From: Gammaproteobacteria bacterium
GTDB taxonomy: Bacteria > Pseudomonadota > Gammaproteobacteria > Xanthomonadales > Xanthomonadaceae
Assembly: GCA_012510865.1 (NCBI GenBank)
Contig: JAAZHF010000022.1
Location: forward strand, 1-6,070
Direction: 5' to 3'
Length of the DNA: 6,070 bases
Positions 1-5,237 of the stretch are shown in pieces; positions within the stretch are counted from its first letter, which is position 1; the number at the start of each line of letters is the position of its first letter. The notes below the pieces were generated by a model that saw only the letters and a program-made list of their open reading frames with translations, did no database searches and was not told the DNA's origin. Both the position numbers and the translations under genes were made by a program.

Positions 1-431
1 AGGTTGATCGCATCCAGGCCGTGGCTCCGGCGCAGGTGGTCCACCGCCCCGCCGATGAAGCGCTCGATGTAGTCCTCGAGGTCGAGGAAGCGGTCGGAGC
101 GGTCGGGATAGCCCCAGTCGATGATGTAGACGTCCTCGCCGCGCGCGAGCAGCTGGCGCACCAGCGACTTGTTGTCCTGCAGGTCCACCATGTACGGCCG
201 GTTGACGAGCGCGTAGGCGATGAGGATCGGCACCCGGCTGGTGGGCGCGCGCTCGCCGATGAATCGGTAGAGGACCACCTTGCCATCGCGCCAGACCTCT
301 TCGCGCCGGGTGGCGCCGAAGTCGACGTCATCGACCTCGCGCAGCACCTGCAGCCCCGCCGCGAGCTTCCGCTGCAGGCGGATCGCTTCCTCCGCCAGTC
401 CGGCGGGCGTGATGTCGAGGGGACCCTGCAT
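1..431 (-). CDS. phaC: Class III poly(R)-hydroxyalkanoate synthase catalytic subunit PhaC (N-terminal 143 residues, cut by window edge)
   Basis: This is the catalytic half of the PhaE/PhaC synthase, which polymerises (R)-3-hydroxybutyryl-CoA into PHB at the granule surface. Only the first 143 codons are in the window. The start is ATG at 431, with AGGAGG ten bases upstream inside the end of phaE. The N-terminus (MQGPLDITPAGL, then LQRKLAAGLQVL) and the blocks YALVNRPYMVDLQDN (about 73-87) and DVYIIDWGYPDRSDR (about 100-114) are hallmarks of short class III PhaC proteins such as that of Allochromatium vinosum. Class I/II enzymes carry about 200 extra residues before this point. By family alignment the catalytic cysteine (GxCxGG box) should fall about five residues beyond the edge, so activity cannot be judged here. 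The one-base gap to phaE indicates translational coupling and fixed subunit stoichiometry. Identity is very secure; only completeness is unknown. Confidence 0.95.
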   Translation of the reverse strand, partial: MQGPLDITPAGLAEEAIRLQRKLAAGLQVLREVDDVDFGATRREEVWRDGKVVLYRFIGERAPTSRVPILIAYALVNRPYMVDLQDNKSLVRQLLARGEDVYIIDWGYPDRSDRFLDLEDYIERFIGGAVDHLRRSHGLDAIN

Positions 432-432
432 G

Positions 433-1620
433 TCAGCGCTTCCTCCTGCCAACGGACGTCTCCGCCGTGCCCGCCGCCTTCGCGGCGGTCGCCTTCTTCG
501 CGGCCTTCTTCGCGGCCTTCTTCGAGGCGCCCTTCTTCGAGGCGGCCTTCTTCACGGCCTTCTTCGTCGCCTTCCCCGGAGCCGCCGCCTTCTTCGCCGG
601 AGGATCGGCCCTCACGCGCCAGGCAAGGACGCCGGCGCCTTCTCCGCCGTCCCCGCCCCCATCGGCCCCGTGCTCCTGCCCGGCCGCGCCGGTCGGCTCC
701 CGGCCGCGCGAGGCGGCATCGCGCATCCGGCGCATCTCGCGCTCGAGCTGCGCGATCTTGCGATGCGCGCCGTCGAGCTCGCTGCGCGTGGGCATGCCCA
801 GCTGGGCGCAGGCATCCTCGACCATGCGCTGCACGCCACCGCGCACGCGCATCTGGGCGTTGACCAGGCGACCATAGACCTCGCGGAACTCGGGCGACAG
901 CGCGACGGCCGCGTAGGCCTCCTCGGCGGCGTCGATCCACAGGTCGAAGAGCGCGCGTCCCGACTCGATCCGGCGCCCCGGCCCCTCGTGCTCGACCAGC
1001 CCGGCCTCGAAGAGGTTGAACGCCTCCTGCTGCGCCTTCAGCATCAGGGCCGCGTAGGCATCCGAGGCCTGGCGGTATTCGGCCAGGTGGACGGCCAGTG
1101 CCTGCATCCGCTCCTGGTGCTCGCGCCCGGCGCCGAAGGCCGGGAGCCGGAGCCAGGACAGGCCCTCGTCGCGCATCGCGTCCAGCCAGGGCGATGCATC
1201 CTGCACCCACTGCTCCAGGCCCTGCAGGCCGTGGCCGCGCAGGGTGCGGAGCATCTCCGGGAACGGGTTCTCGCCGCTGGCGCCCAGCGCCTCCTTCCAG
1301 GCCCGGGCCACGTCCACCGCGGTCGATTCCTGGCCGGCGAAGCGGGCGGCGACTTCCTGCATCCGCGCGTACCAGTCGCGCGCCTGGCGGTTGAAGTGCG
1401 CGAGCGTGTCATTGGCCTCGGCGCGCCCGCCGTGCGCCATCCGCGACCACCAGTCGATCGCGTCCTGCCAGGCCCCCGCCCCCAGGGGCGGGACGTGCTG
1501 CGGCCCGCCCATGCCCGGGACCGCGCCGGCGGCGGGGACCGCGCTGCGGAGCGCATCGCCCCATGCGGCCCAGTAGCGTCGAGCCAAGGATTCGAAATCG
1601 TCCCGTGGATTGCCCGCCAT
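433..1620 (-). CDS. phaE: Class III PHA synthase accessory subunit PhaE, with a Lys/Ala-rich C-terminal tail
   Basis: PhaE is the non-catalytic partner that activates PhaC in class III PHA synthases and sits with it on the granule. The protein has 395 residues, against about 350-360 for the A. vinosum protein. The N-terminus is rich in aromatic residues (YWAAWGDAL, WQDAIDWW). The most family-typical part is about 201-300: FNLFEAGLVEHEGPGRR, then DLWIDAAEEAY, then LGMPTRSELDGAHRKIAQLE. The latter runs into a charged predicted coiled coil (about 281-302). A Gly/Glu-rich linker (about 305-332) follows, then a tail (about 342-384) of repeated KKAA-type units ending in GRRKR. That tail resembles the C-terminal half of PhaF phasins and histone H1 and accounts for the extra length. 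ATG at 1620 is preferred over GTG at 1623 because GGAGG sits six bases upstream of the ATG. The gene is 51 bases after pssA and one base before phaC. Confidence 0.93.
   Translation of the reverse strand: MAGNPRDDFESLARRYWAAWGDALRSAVPAAGAVPGMGGPQHVPPLGAGAWQDAIDWWSRMAHGGRAEANDTLAHFNRQARDWYARMQEVAARFAGQESTAVDVARAWKEALGASGENPFPEMLRTLRGHGLQGLEQWVQDASPWLDAMRDEGLSWLRLPAFGAGREHQERMQALAVHLAEYRQASDAYAALMLKAQQEAFNLFEAGLVEHEGPGRRIESGRALFDLWIDAAEEAYAAVALSPEFREVYGRLVNAQMRVRGGVQRMVEDACAQLGMPTRSELDGAHRKIAQLEREMRRMRDAASRGREPTGAAGQEHGADGGGDGGEGAGVLAWRVRADPPAKKAAAPGKATKKAVKKAASKKGASKKAAKKAAKKATAAKAAGTAETSVGRRKR
442..447 (-). promoter_or_regulatory. Shine-Dalgarno of phaC inside the phaE 3' end
   Basis: A perfect AGGAGG on the minus strand lies ten bases before the phaC ATG at 431. 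It is within the last codons of phaE (the GRRKR tail). It fixes the phaC start and supports coupled translation of the two synthase subunits. Confidence 0.8.
488..577 (-). repeat. Imperfect 12/15-bp tandem repeat encoding the Lys/Ala tail of PhaE
   Basis: Seven consecutive units built on plus-strand gcggccttcttc lie end to end at 488-499, 500-511, 512-523, 524-538, 539-553, 554-565 and 566-577. Two of them are 15-bp variants, and the units at 500-511 and 512-523 are identical. Unit lengths are multiples of three, so the reading frame of phaE is kept while KKAA/KKGAS blocks are added or lost. The structure suggests growth by slippage or unequal recombination, so copy number may vary between strains. 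Confidence 0.8.
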
Positions 1621-1626
1621 CACGCG

Positions 1627-1631
1627 CCTCC
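1627..1631 (-). promoter_or_regulatory. Shine-Dalgarno of phaE
   Basis: GGAGG on the minus strand is six bases before ATG 1620 and only three before the alternative GTG at 1623. The spacing decides in favour of the ATG. Confidence 0.7.
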
Positions 1632-1644
1632 GTCAAGTCGCCCG

Positions 1645-1653
1645 ATCATAGCA
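1645..1653 (-). promoter_or_regulatory. Candidate extended -10 promoter of phaE-phaC
   Basis: The minus strand reads TGCTATGAT, a TGn extended -10 with a hexamer (TATGAT) matching five of six sigma-70 positions. It is striking in such GC-rich DNA. It would start transcription near 1638, giving a leader of about 17 bases that contains the GGAGG. The position 17 bases further upstream (about 1668-1673) does not resemble TTGACA, so the extended -10 would have to suffice. It implies that phaEC can be transcribed independently of pssA. Read-through from pssA is also possible. Confidence 0.45.
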
Positions 1654-1671
1654 ATGCCGCGCGCGGCGCGA

Positions 1672-2304
1672 TCAGGGCTTGGGGATGCGGATCGTCTTGC
1701 TGATCATCAGGGAGCCCGAGAGCGCATACACCAGCACCAGCGGATGCAGCTGCCACGGCCCCAGCTGCCACTCGCCGAGCCAGATGGCGTCCCCGGTCGC
1801 GCCCTGCCAGGCGGCCACGGCGAGCAGGAGGACGATGGCCACGCTGCTCGGGATCGGAGTGCCCTCGAAGTACTTCACCTTGTCGCCGCCCCCGGCAAGG
1901 GTCTCGGCGGTGACGTTGTAGCGCGCCAGCCGGCTGACGCCGCAGCCGACGAAGTAGCTCAGCACCACCCAGTCCCAGCCGCCCTGCAGCCCGCAGGCGT
2001 AGCCCAGCGCGGCCGGCGCCACGCCGAAGGAGATGACGTCGGCCAGCGAATCCAGTTCGCGCCCCAGGGTGGAGGCGACCTTGCGCCAGCGCGCGATGCG
2101 TCCGTCGAGCGCATCGAACACGAATGCGAGCGGGACCAGGGCCATGCCAAGCATCAGGTCGCGGACGCCGTTGGCGCCGGCCCCCTCCTGCAGGTAGCGC
2201 ATCGCCGCGAAGATCGCCCCCGTGCCGCAGAAGGCGTTGGCGAGGGTGAACCAGTCCGCGAGCTGGAAGTCGCGGATCATCGAGAAATGTCGCTGGCGGG
2301 TCAT
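1672..2304 (-). CDS. pssA: CDP-diacylglycerol--serine O-phosphatidyltransferase (phosphatidylserine synthase, membrane type)
   Basis: The enzyme joins CDP-diacylglycerol and L-serine to give phosphatidylserine, the precursor of phosphatidylethanolamine, in the inner membrane. The 210-residue protein has the full CDP-alcohol phosphatidyltransferase signature D64-x2-D67-G68-x2-A71-R72-x8-G81-x3-D85-x3-D89; the acidic residues bind the metal. It also has RLARYN (125-130) and FEGTPIP (146-152), typical of type II PssA. About six hydrophobic segments are visible (roughly 20-36, 50-66, 91-107, 112-123, 153-170 and 186-201). The start at ATG 2304 is favoured by GGAG five bases upstream. An in-frame ATG at 2337 has no such site, and one at 2280 would remove N-terminal residues. 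Another CDP-alcohol transferase activity is possible, but the FEGxPxP motif argues for serine. Its position beside phaEC is not an obvious pathway link. Confidence 0.9.
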   Translation of the reverse strand: MTRQRHFSMIRDFQLADWFTLANAFCGTGAIFAAMRYLQEGAGANGVRDLMLGMALVPLAFVFDALDGRIARWRKVASTLGRELDSLADVISFGVAPAALGYACGLQGGWDWVVLSYFVGCGVSRLARYNVTAETLAGGGDKVKYFEGTPIPSSVAIVLLLAVAAWQGATGDAIWLGEWQLGPWQLHPLVLVYALSGSLMISKTIRIPKP

Positions 2305-2309
2305 CGCCG

Positions 2310-2313
2310 CTCC
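2310..2313 (-). promoter_or_regulatory. Shine-Dalgarno that sets the pssA start
   Basis: Minus-strand GGAG (within CCGGAG) lies five bases before ATG 2304. Neither of the other in-frame ATGs (2337, 2280) has a comparable site. Confidence 0.55.
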
Positions 2314-2400
2314 GGTCTGCGGAAAGGACGCCAGCATGCCAAATCGGAGGGCGCCACGGCGTGGATGGCGCGCGCCGCCCGCTCCAGGCGGCGCCGCCCT

Positions 2401-2425
2401 GCCGGCGGGCGCGGGGCCCGCCGGC
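2401..2425 (-). terminator. Strong GC hairpin just after the oligomer hydrolase stop
   Basis: GCCGGCGGGC (2401-2410) and GCCCGCCGGC (2416-2425) form a perfect 10-bp stem with a 5-base loop. It starts five bases beyond the hydrolase stop codon. A second perfect 12-bp palindrome, GGCGGCGCCGCC, follows at 2387-2398. There is no T-run after either on the minus strand, so this may be a terminator without a U-tract, an RNA 3'-end stabiliser, or chance in GC-rich DNA. The rest of the 126-base gap before pssA shows no clear promoter. Confidence 0.45.
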
Positions 2426-2430
2426 CGCGG

Positions 2431-4287
2431 TCAGCGGGGAATCGCCAGGTGGCCCGCCTCGAGCACGCCGGCCCCGCGCGGCCTTGCGTCGATCACCGCG
2501 TCCGCGGGCAGCGGGGCTCCGTCCAGGTGCGCGTCGACGCGGTCCAGCGCCTCGTACAGGTAGGGCAGCAGCGGCAGGTAGCGCGCACCGTAGTCCGGCA
2601 GCGGCAGGAAGCCGTCGAAATGCTGCACGTTCCGCAGCTGCCAGTAGCGCACGTCGCGCCCGGCGGCCCTCGCCTGGGCGACGTAGGGAGCGCTGGTGAA
2701 CGCCGGCGGGATGAGGCCGTCGTCGAGGCCGTGGACCAGCACCACCGGCAGGCCGGCGCGGGGCGCGGCGACGCGCGTCGCCGCGACGCCGTCCCGCACG
2801 CGCCGGGCGTCGGCGCCCTCGCCGGTCCAGAGGCCGCGCAGGCACTGCAGCCCCTTCAGCGTGAGGTCCGGAGGCGCGATCCCGGGGTCGACGAGCCCGA
2901 CGCCCGCGCCCGGCGGGATGCCGCTGGCGTCGGACCACCAGGCGGCGCGTTCCGCGGCGGTCGCCGGCCGCGGCGCCAGGTCGGGACCCTGGGCGGCGTA
3001 GGACAGCCCGCAGGGCGACCCGCCGACGCCGTAGCGGCCGTAGGCGCTGGCATAGGTCGCGGCCACCGCGCGCCAGAGGTCGAAGCCGGTCGACAGCGCG
3101 CCCGCGCGCAGCGCCGGTCCGGTCCAGCCGGAGGCCAGCAGCCGGTCCCGTGCCTCGCGGGCGCGGCCGGCGGTGTCCGTGGCCTCCAGCACGCCTTCGG
3201 CCGCGAGCGAGGCGCAGCGGGCCTCGTAGAGCGGCCGCACCTGGTCCAGGAGCGGCGGCTGCGGCACGCCGTCCACGGCCAGCAGCGCGCAGGGCATCAG
3301 CAGCGCGGCCTCGGTGGTGTAGTCATAGAGCGCGCGCCCGCCGTGTCCGTCGACGTTGACGCTGGGCTCCCCGGCAACCACGGCATCCAGCCAGTCGCCC
3401 TCGAGCTCGGCCGCGCGCAGCACGGCGCCTCCGCCGTTGGAAATGCCGACCGCGATCACGCGCGTGTTGTCGAAGGTGAACGGCGCCTCCGCCGGCCGCG
3501 CCTCGCCGAGGGCCTGCAGGGCGAACGCGGCGGCCTGCTGCACGTGGCGGCCCCAGTCCGCTTCCGGATTGTCCCCGGAGTGCGCGTGCTTGAAGGCGAC
3601 GCCGGTGGCGCCGGCGGGCGCGGCCGGCGCGAAGGCGAGGTCGGCGGCGCCGGGCGCGGCGATCCGCCCGTCGGCGCCGGAGCCGAGCCCGGCGTCGAGG
3701 TCGAAGTAGTCGCTGCCCGCGCCCTTGTCTGTATAGGCCACGGCGCAGCCGCGCGGCAGGCCCCACGCACCGGCCACGGCGATCGAGCCGTAGATGCCGC
3801 GCGACCCGGACGACGCGGTCACCACGATGCAGCGCCTGCCGGCGTCGAATGCATCGGGCACCTGCACCAGGACGCGGTGCGGGTGCGCCGCTCCCGGGAC
3901 GGTCGCATAGGCGGAGTACTCCCGCCCCGGGACCGCCGCGACGCTGCCGTACAGCGTGCCGTACCCGCCCAGCGGACCCAGGTCGGCGATGCCCCGCCAG
4001 TTGCTCCACAGCGCGCGCCGGCGCAGTTCGGCGGCCGTCGGGGCGGCCTCGTCGGCGAAGGCCGGCGGCACCATCGCGCGCAGCCCTTCGATGCCCAGCC
4101 CGCCGGTCAGCAGGTCGTCGTCTCCGCGGTGGATCGTGCTGCGCGGGTGTTCGAACATCGCCGCCTCCTGGGCCGGCCCCGGGCCCTGCGTGGACGCACA
4201 GCCGGCGATCGCGGCCGCCGCCAGCGCAACTGCCGCCAGCAACCGCGCCGGGGCCTGGAAGGGGAACGGATCGGGATTGCCTGGCAC
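2431..4287 (-). CDS. D-(-)-3-hydroxybutyrate oligomer hydrolase, predicted lipoprotein
   Basis: This serine esterase of the 3HB-oligomer hydrolase family (alpha/beta-hydrolase type) cleaves soluble 3-hydroxybutyrate oligomers to monomers. Visible features are an N-terminal signal peptide (RLLAAVALAAAAIAGC, lipobox IAGC, lipidated Cys30), an early TGGLGIEGLR block, the nucleophile motif VGISNGGG with Ser283, HGLDDGLIPP (about 519-528, the likely acid region) and NVQHFDGF with likely catalytic His556. At 618 residues it is somewhat shorter than the roughly 700 usual for the family. The start is uncertain. GTG 4287 is preferred because AGGTGG lies four bases upstream and the resulting signal peptide is of normal length. 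ATG 4347 or GTG 4320 would make the signal unusually long. The open frame continues upstream to 4812 only as an antisense shadow of bdhA. It is divergent from bdhA, whose substrate it produces. Confidence 0.88.
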   Translation of the reverse strand: MPGNPDPFPFQAPARLLAAVALAAAAIAGCASTQGPGPAQEAAMFEHPRSTIHRGDDDLLTGGLGIEGLRAMVPPAFADEAAPTAAELRRRALWSNWRGIADLGPLGGYGTLYGSVAAVPGREYSAYATVPGAAHPHRVLVQVPDAFDAGRRCIVVTASSGSRGIYGSIAVAGAWGLPRGCAVAYTDKGAGSDYFDLDAGLGSGADGRIAAPGAADLAFAPAAPAGATGVAFKHAHSGDNPEADWGRHVQQAAAFALQALGEARPAEAPFTFDNTRVIAVGISNGGGAVLRAAELEGDWLDAVVAGEPSVNVDGHGGRALYDYTTEAALLMPCALLAVDGVPQPPLLDQVRPLYEARCASLAAEGVLEATDTAGRAREARDRLLASGWTGPALRAGALSTGFDLWRAVAATYASAYGRYGVGGSPCGLSYAAQGPDLAPRPATAAERAAWWSDASGIPPGAGVGLVDPGIAPPDLTLKGLQCLRGLWTGEGADARRVRDGVAATRVAAPRAGLPVVLVHGLDDGLIPPAFTSAPYVAQARAAGRDVRYWQLRNVQHFDGFLPLPDYGARYLPLLPYLYEALDRVDAHLDGAPLPADAVIDARPRGAGVLEAGHLAIPR

Positions 4288-4291
4288 TGTG

Positions 4292-4297
4292 CCACCT
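4292..4297 (-). promoter_or_regulatory. Probable Shine-Dalgarno of the oligomer hydrolase, supporting the GTG start
   Basis: Minus-strand AGGTGG (five of six matches to AGGAGG) is four bases before GTG 4287. The spacing is a little short, but no better site precedes the alternative starts. Confidence 0.45.
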
Positions 4298-4318
4298 GCG
4301 ACGAGGAGAGATGCCAGC

Positions 4319-4324
4319 ACCCTA
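4319..4324 (-). promoter_or_regulatory. Candidate -10 element of the oligomer hydrolase
   Basis: Minus-strand TAGGGT (in GCTAGGGTGCTG) is a weak -10 match. It would start transcription near 4312 and leave a leader of about 25 bases before GTG 4287. No good -35 is seen. The CGTAC-TTTT-GTACG inverted repeat lies where a -35 or regulator site would be. Confidence 0.25.
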
Positions 4325-4347
4325 GCAGGGGACCGCGCACCGGGCAT

Positions 4348-4361
4348 CGTACTTTTGTACG
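4348..4361. promoter_or_regulatory. Candidate operator: perfect inverted repeat CGTAC-TTTT-GTACG
   Basis: Two 5-bp arms flank a TTTT spacer in the middle of the 130-base divergent region between the oligomer hydrolase and bdhA. It is AT-rich against a very GC-rich background, and its position suits a regulator acting on both promoters. It does not match the published TGC-rich PhaR sites as I know them. Binding by any regulator, including the response regulator encoded at 5238, is inference. Confidence 0.35.
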
Positions 4362-4382
4362 CGGGGGAAGCCGGCCGCGATT

Positions 4383-4391
4383 TGCTAAGTT
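4383..4391 (+). promoter_or_regulatory. Candidate extended -10 promoter of bdhA
   Basis: TGCTAAGTT is a TGn extended -10 with hexamer TAAGTT (three of six consensus positions). It has the same TTGCTA core as the candidate phaE promoter. Predicted initiation near 4398 gives a leader of about 20 bases. No clear -35 and no Shine-Dalgarno before ATG 4418 are seen. Confidence 0.35.
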
Positions 4392-4417
4392 GCAGCTTTC
4401 CGCACACACGCCACGCC

Positions 4418-5221
4418 ATGACCGACCTCCACCTTTCCGGCCGCACCGCGCTGGTGACCGGCAGCACCTCCGGCATCGGCCTCGCCATCGCCTGCAGCCT
4501 CGCGGCGGCGGGCGCGCGCGTCGCCGTCAACGGCCTGGGCGACCAGGCCCAGGTCGAGGCGGCGCTCGCGGCGGTGCGCGCCGCCGGCGGCGGCGACCAC
4601 CGCCACTTCGACGCCGACCTCCGCGACCCCGGCGCGATCGCCGCGATGATGGAGGGGATCGACGCCTGGTCGCCGATCGACGTGCTGGTGAACAACGCCG
4701 GCATCCAGCACACCGCCCCGCTGGAGGACATGCCGGTGGGCAAGTGGAACGACATCATCGCCATCAACCTCAGCGCGGCCTTCCACACCATGCGCGCGGC
4801 GATGCCGGGCATGGCCGCGCGCGGCTACGGCCGCGTGGTCAACATCGCTTCGGTGCACGGCCTGGTGGCGTCGAAGGAGAAGGCGCCCTACGTCGCGGCC
4901 AAGCACGGCATCGTCGGCCTCTCGAAGGTCGCGGCGCTCGAGTACGCGGCCGCCGGCAGCCGCGACAGCGGCGGCGTGACCGTGAACTGCATCTGCCCGG
5001 GCTGGGTGGAGACGCCGCTCATCGAGCCGCAGATCGAGGCCCGCCGCGACGGCGGCAGCCGCGAAGACGGCGTCCGTGCGCTGGTGGCCGAGAAGCAGCC
5101 CAGCCTGCGCATGACCCTGCCCGCGGAGATCGGTGCACTGGCCGCATGGCTGTGCCGCCGCGAAGCGCACAACGTCACCGGCGCATCCTTCCCGGTCGAC
5201 GGCGGCTGGACCGCGCAGTAG
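4418..5221 (+). CDS. bdhA: D-3-hydroxybutyrate dehydrogenase (SDR family)
   Basis: This NAD-dependent cytosolic enzyme oxidises (R)-3-hydroxybutyrate to acetoacetate, the last step of PHB mobilisation. It has 267 residues. The Rossmann motif TGSTSGIG is at 14-21 and NNAG at 92-95. The catalytic set is Ser145, Tyr158 and Lys162 (YVAAK). Beyond the generic SDR core it has the residues known to bind substrate in the Pseudomonas fragi enzyme: Gln97 (GIQH), His147 (SVHG), Lys155 (KEKAPY), Trp196 (CPGWV), Gln205 (PQIEAR) and C-terminal Trp264 (GGWTAQ). This makes the assignment specific rather than merely 'SDR'. About six extra residues (within YAAAGSRDSGGV) precede the CPGWV motif compared with that enzyme, as I recall its sequence. 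ATG 4418 has no clear Shine-Dalgarno but aligns with family N-termini. The response regulator follows after 16 bases, suggesting one transcript. Confidence 0.95.
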   Translation: MTDLHLSGRTALVTGSTSGIGLAIACSLAAAGARVAVNGLGDQAQVEAALAAVRAAGGGDHRHFDADLRDPGAIAAMMEGIDAWSPIDVLVNNAGIQHTAPLEDMPVGKWNDIIAINLSAAFHTMRAAMPGMAARGYGRVVNIASVHGLVASKEKAPYVAAKHGIVGLSKVAALEYAAAGSRDSGGVTVNCICPGWVETPLIEPQIEARRDGGSREDGVRALVAEKQPSLRMTLPAEIGALAAWLCRREAHNVTGASFPVDGGWTAQ

Positions 5222-5237
5222 CCGCGCCGGACGAGCC

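Noticed and set aside
21..863. Plus-strand open frame with long Ser/Pro/Arg repeats that looks like a repetitive or disordered protein.
   Set aside because: The repetitiveness is the complement of the Lys/Ala repeat of phaE; the frame is antisense to phaC and phaE.
1656..1667. GCCGCGCGCGGC palindrome after pssA as a terminator.
   Set aside because: Alternating GC palindromes are expected by chance at this base composition. It has no loop or T-run and overlaps the upstream part of the candidate phaE promoter.
1646..2938. Minus-strand open frame of 430 codons overlapping pssA and the hydrolase 3' end.
   Set aside because: It is a different frame on the same strand as two clear genes, its translation is Arg-rich and disordered, and it bridges an intergenic hairpin.
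4381..4396. TTGC direct repeats (TTGCTAAGTTGC) as a PhaR-type operator.
   Set aside because: The spacing and symmetry do not match the TGC/GCA dyads described for PhaR, and the bases are better explained as an extended -10.
4288..4812. The N-terminal extension of the oligomer hydrolase frame up to 4812, giving a 793-residue protein.
   Set aside because: The extension covers the antisense strand of bdhA and the intergenic region. A signal peptide with lipobox starts naturally after GTG 4287, so the extra residues are not part of the protein.
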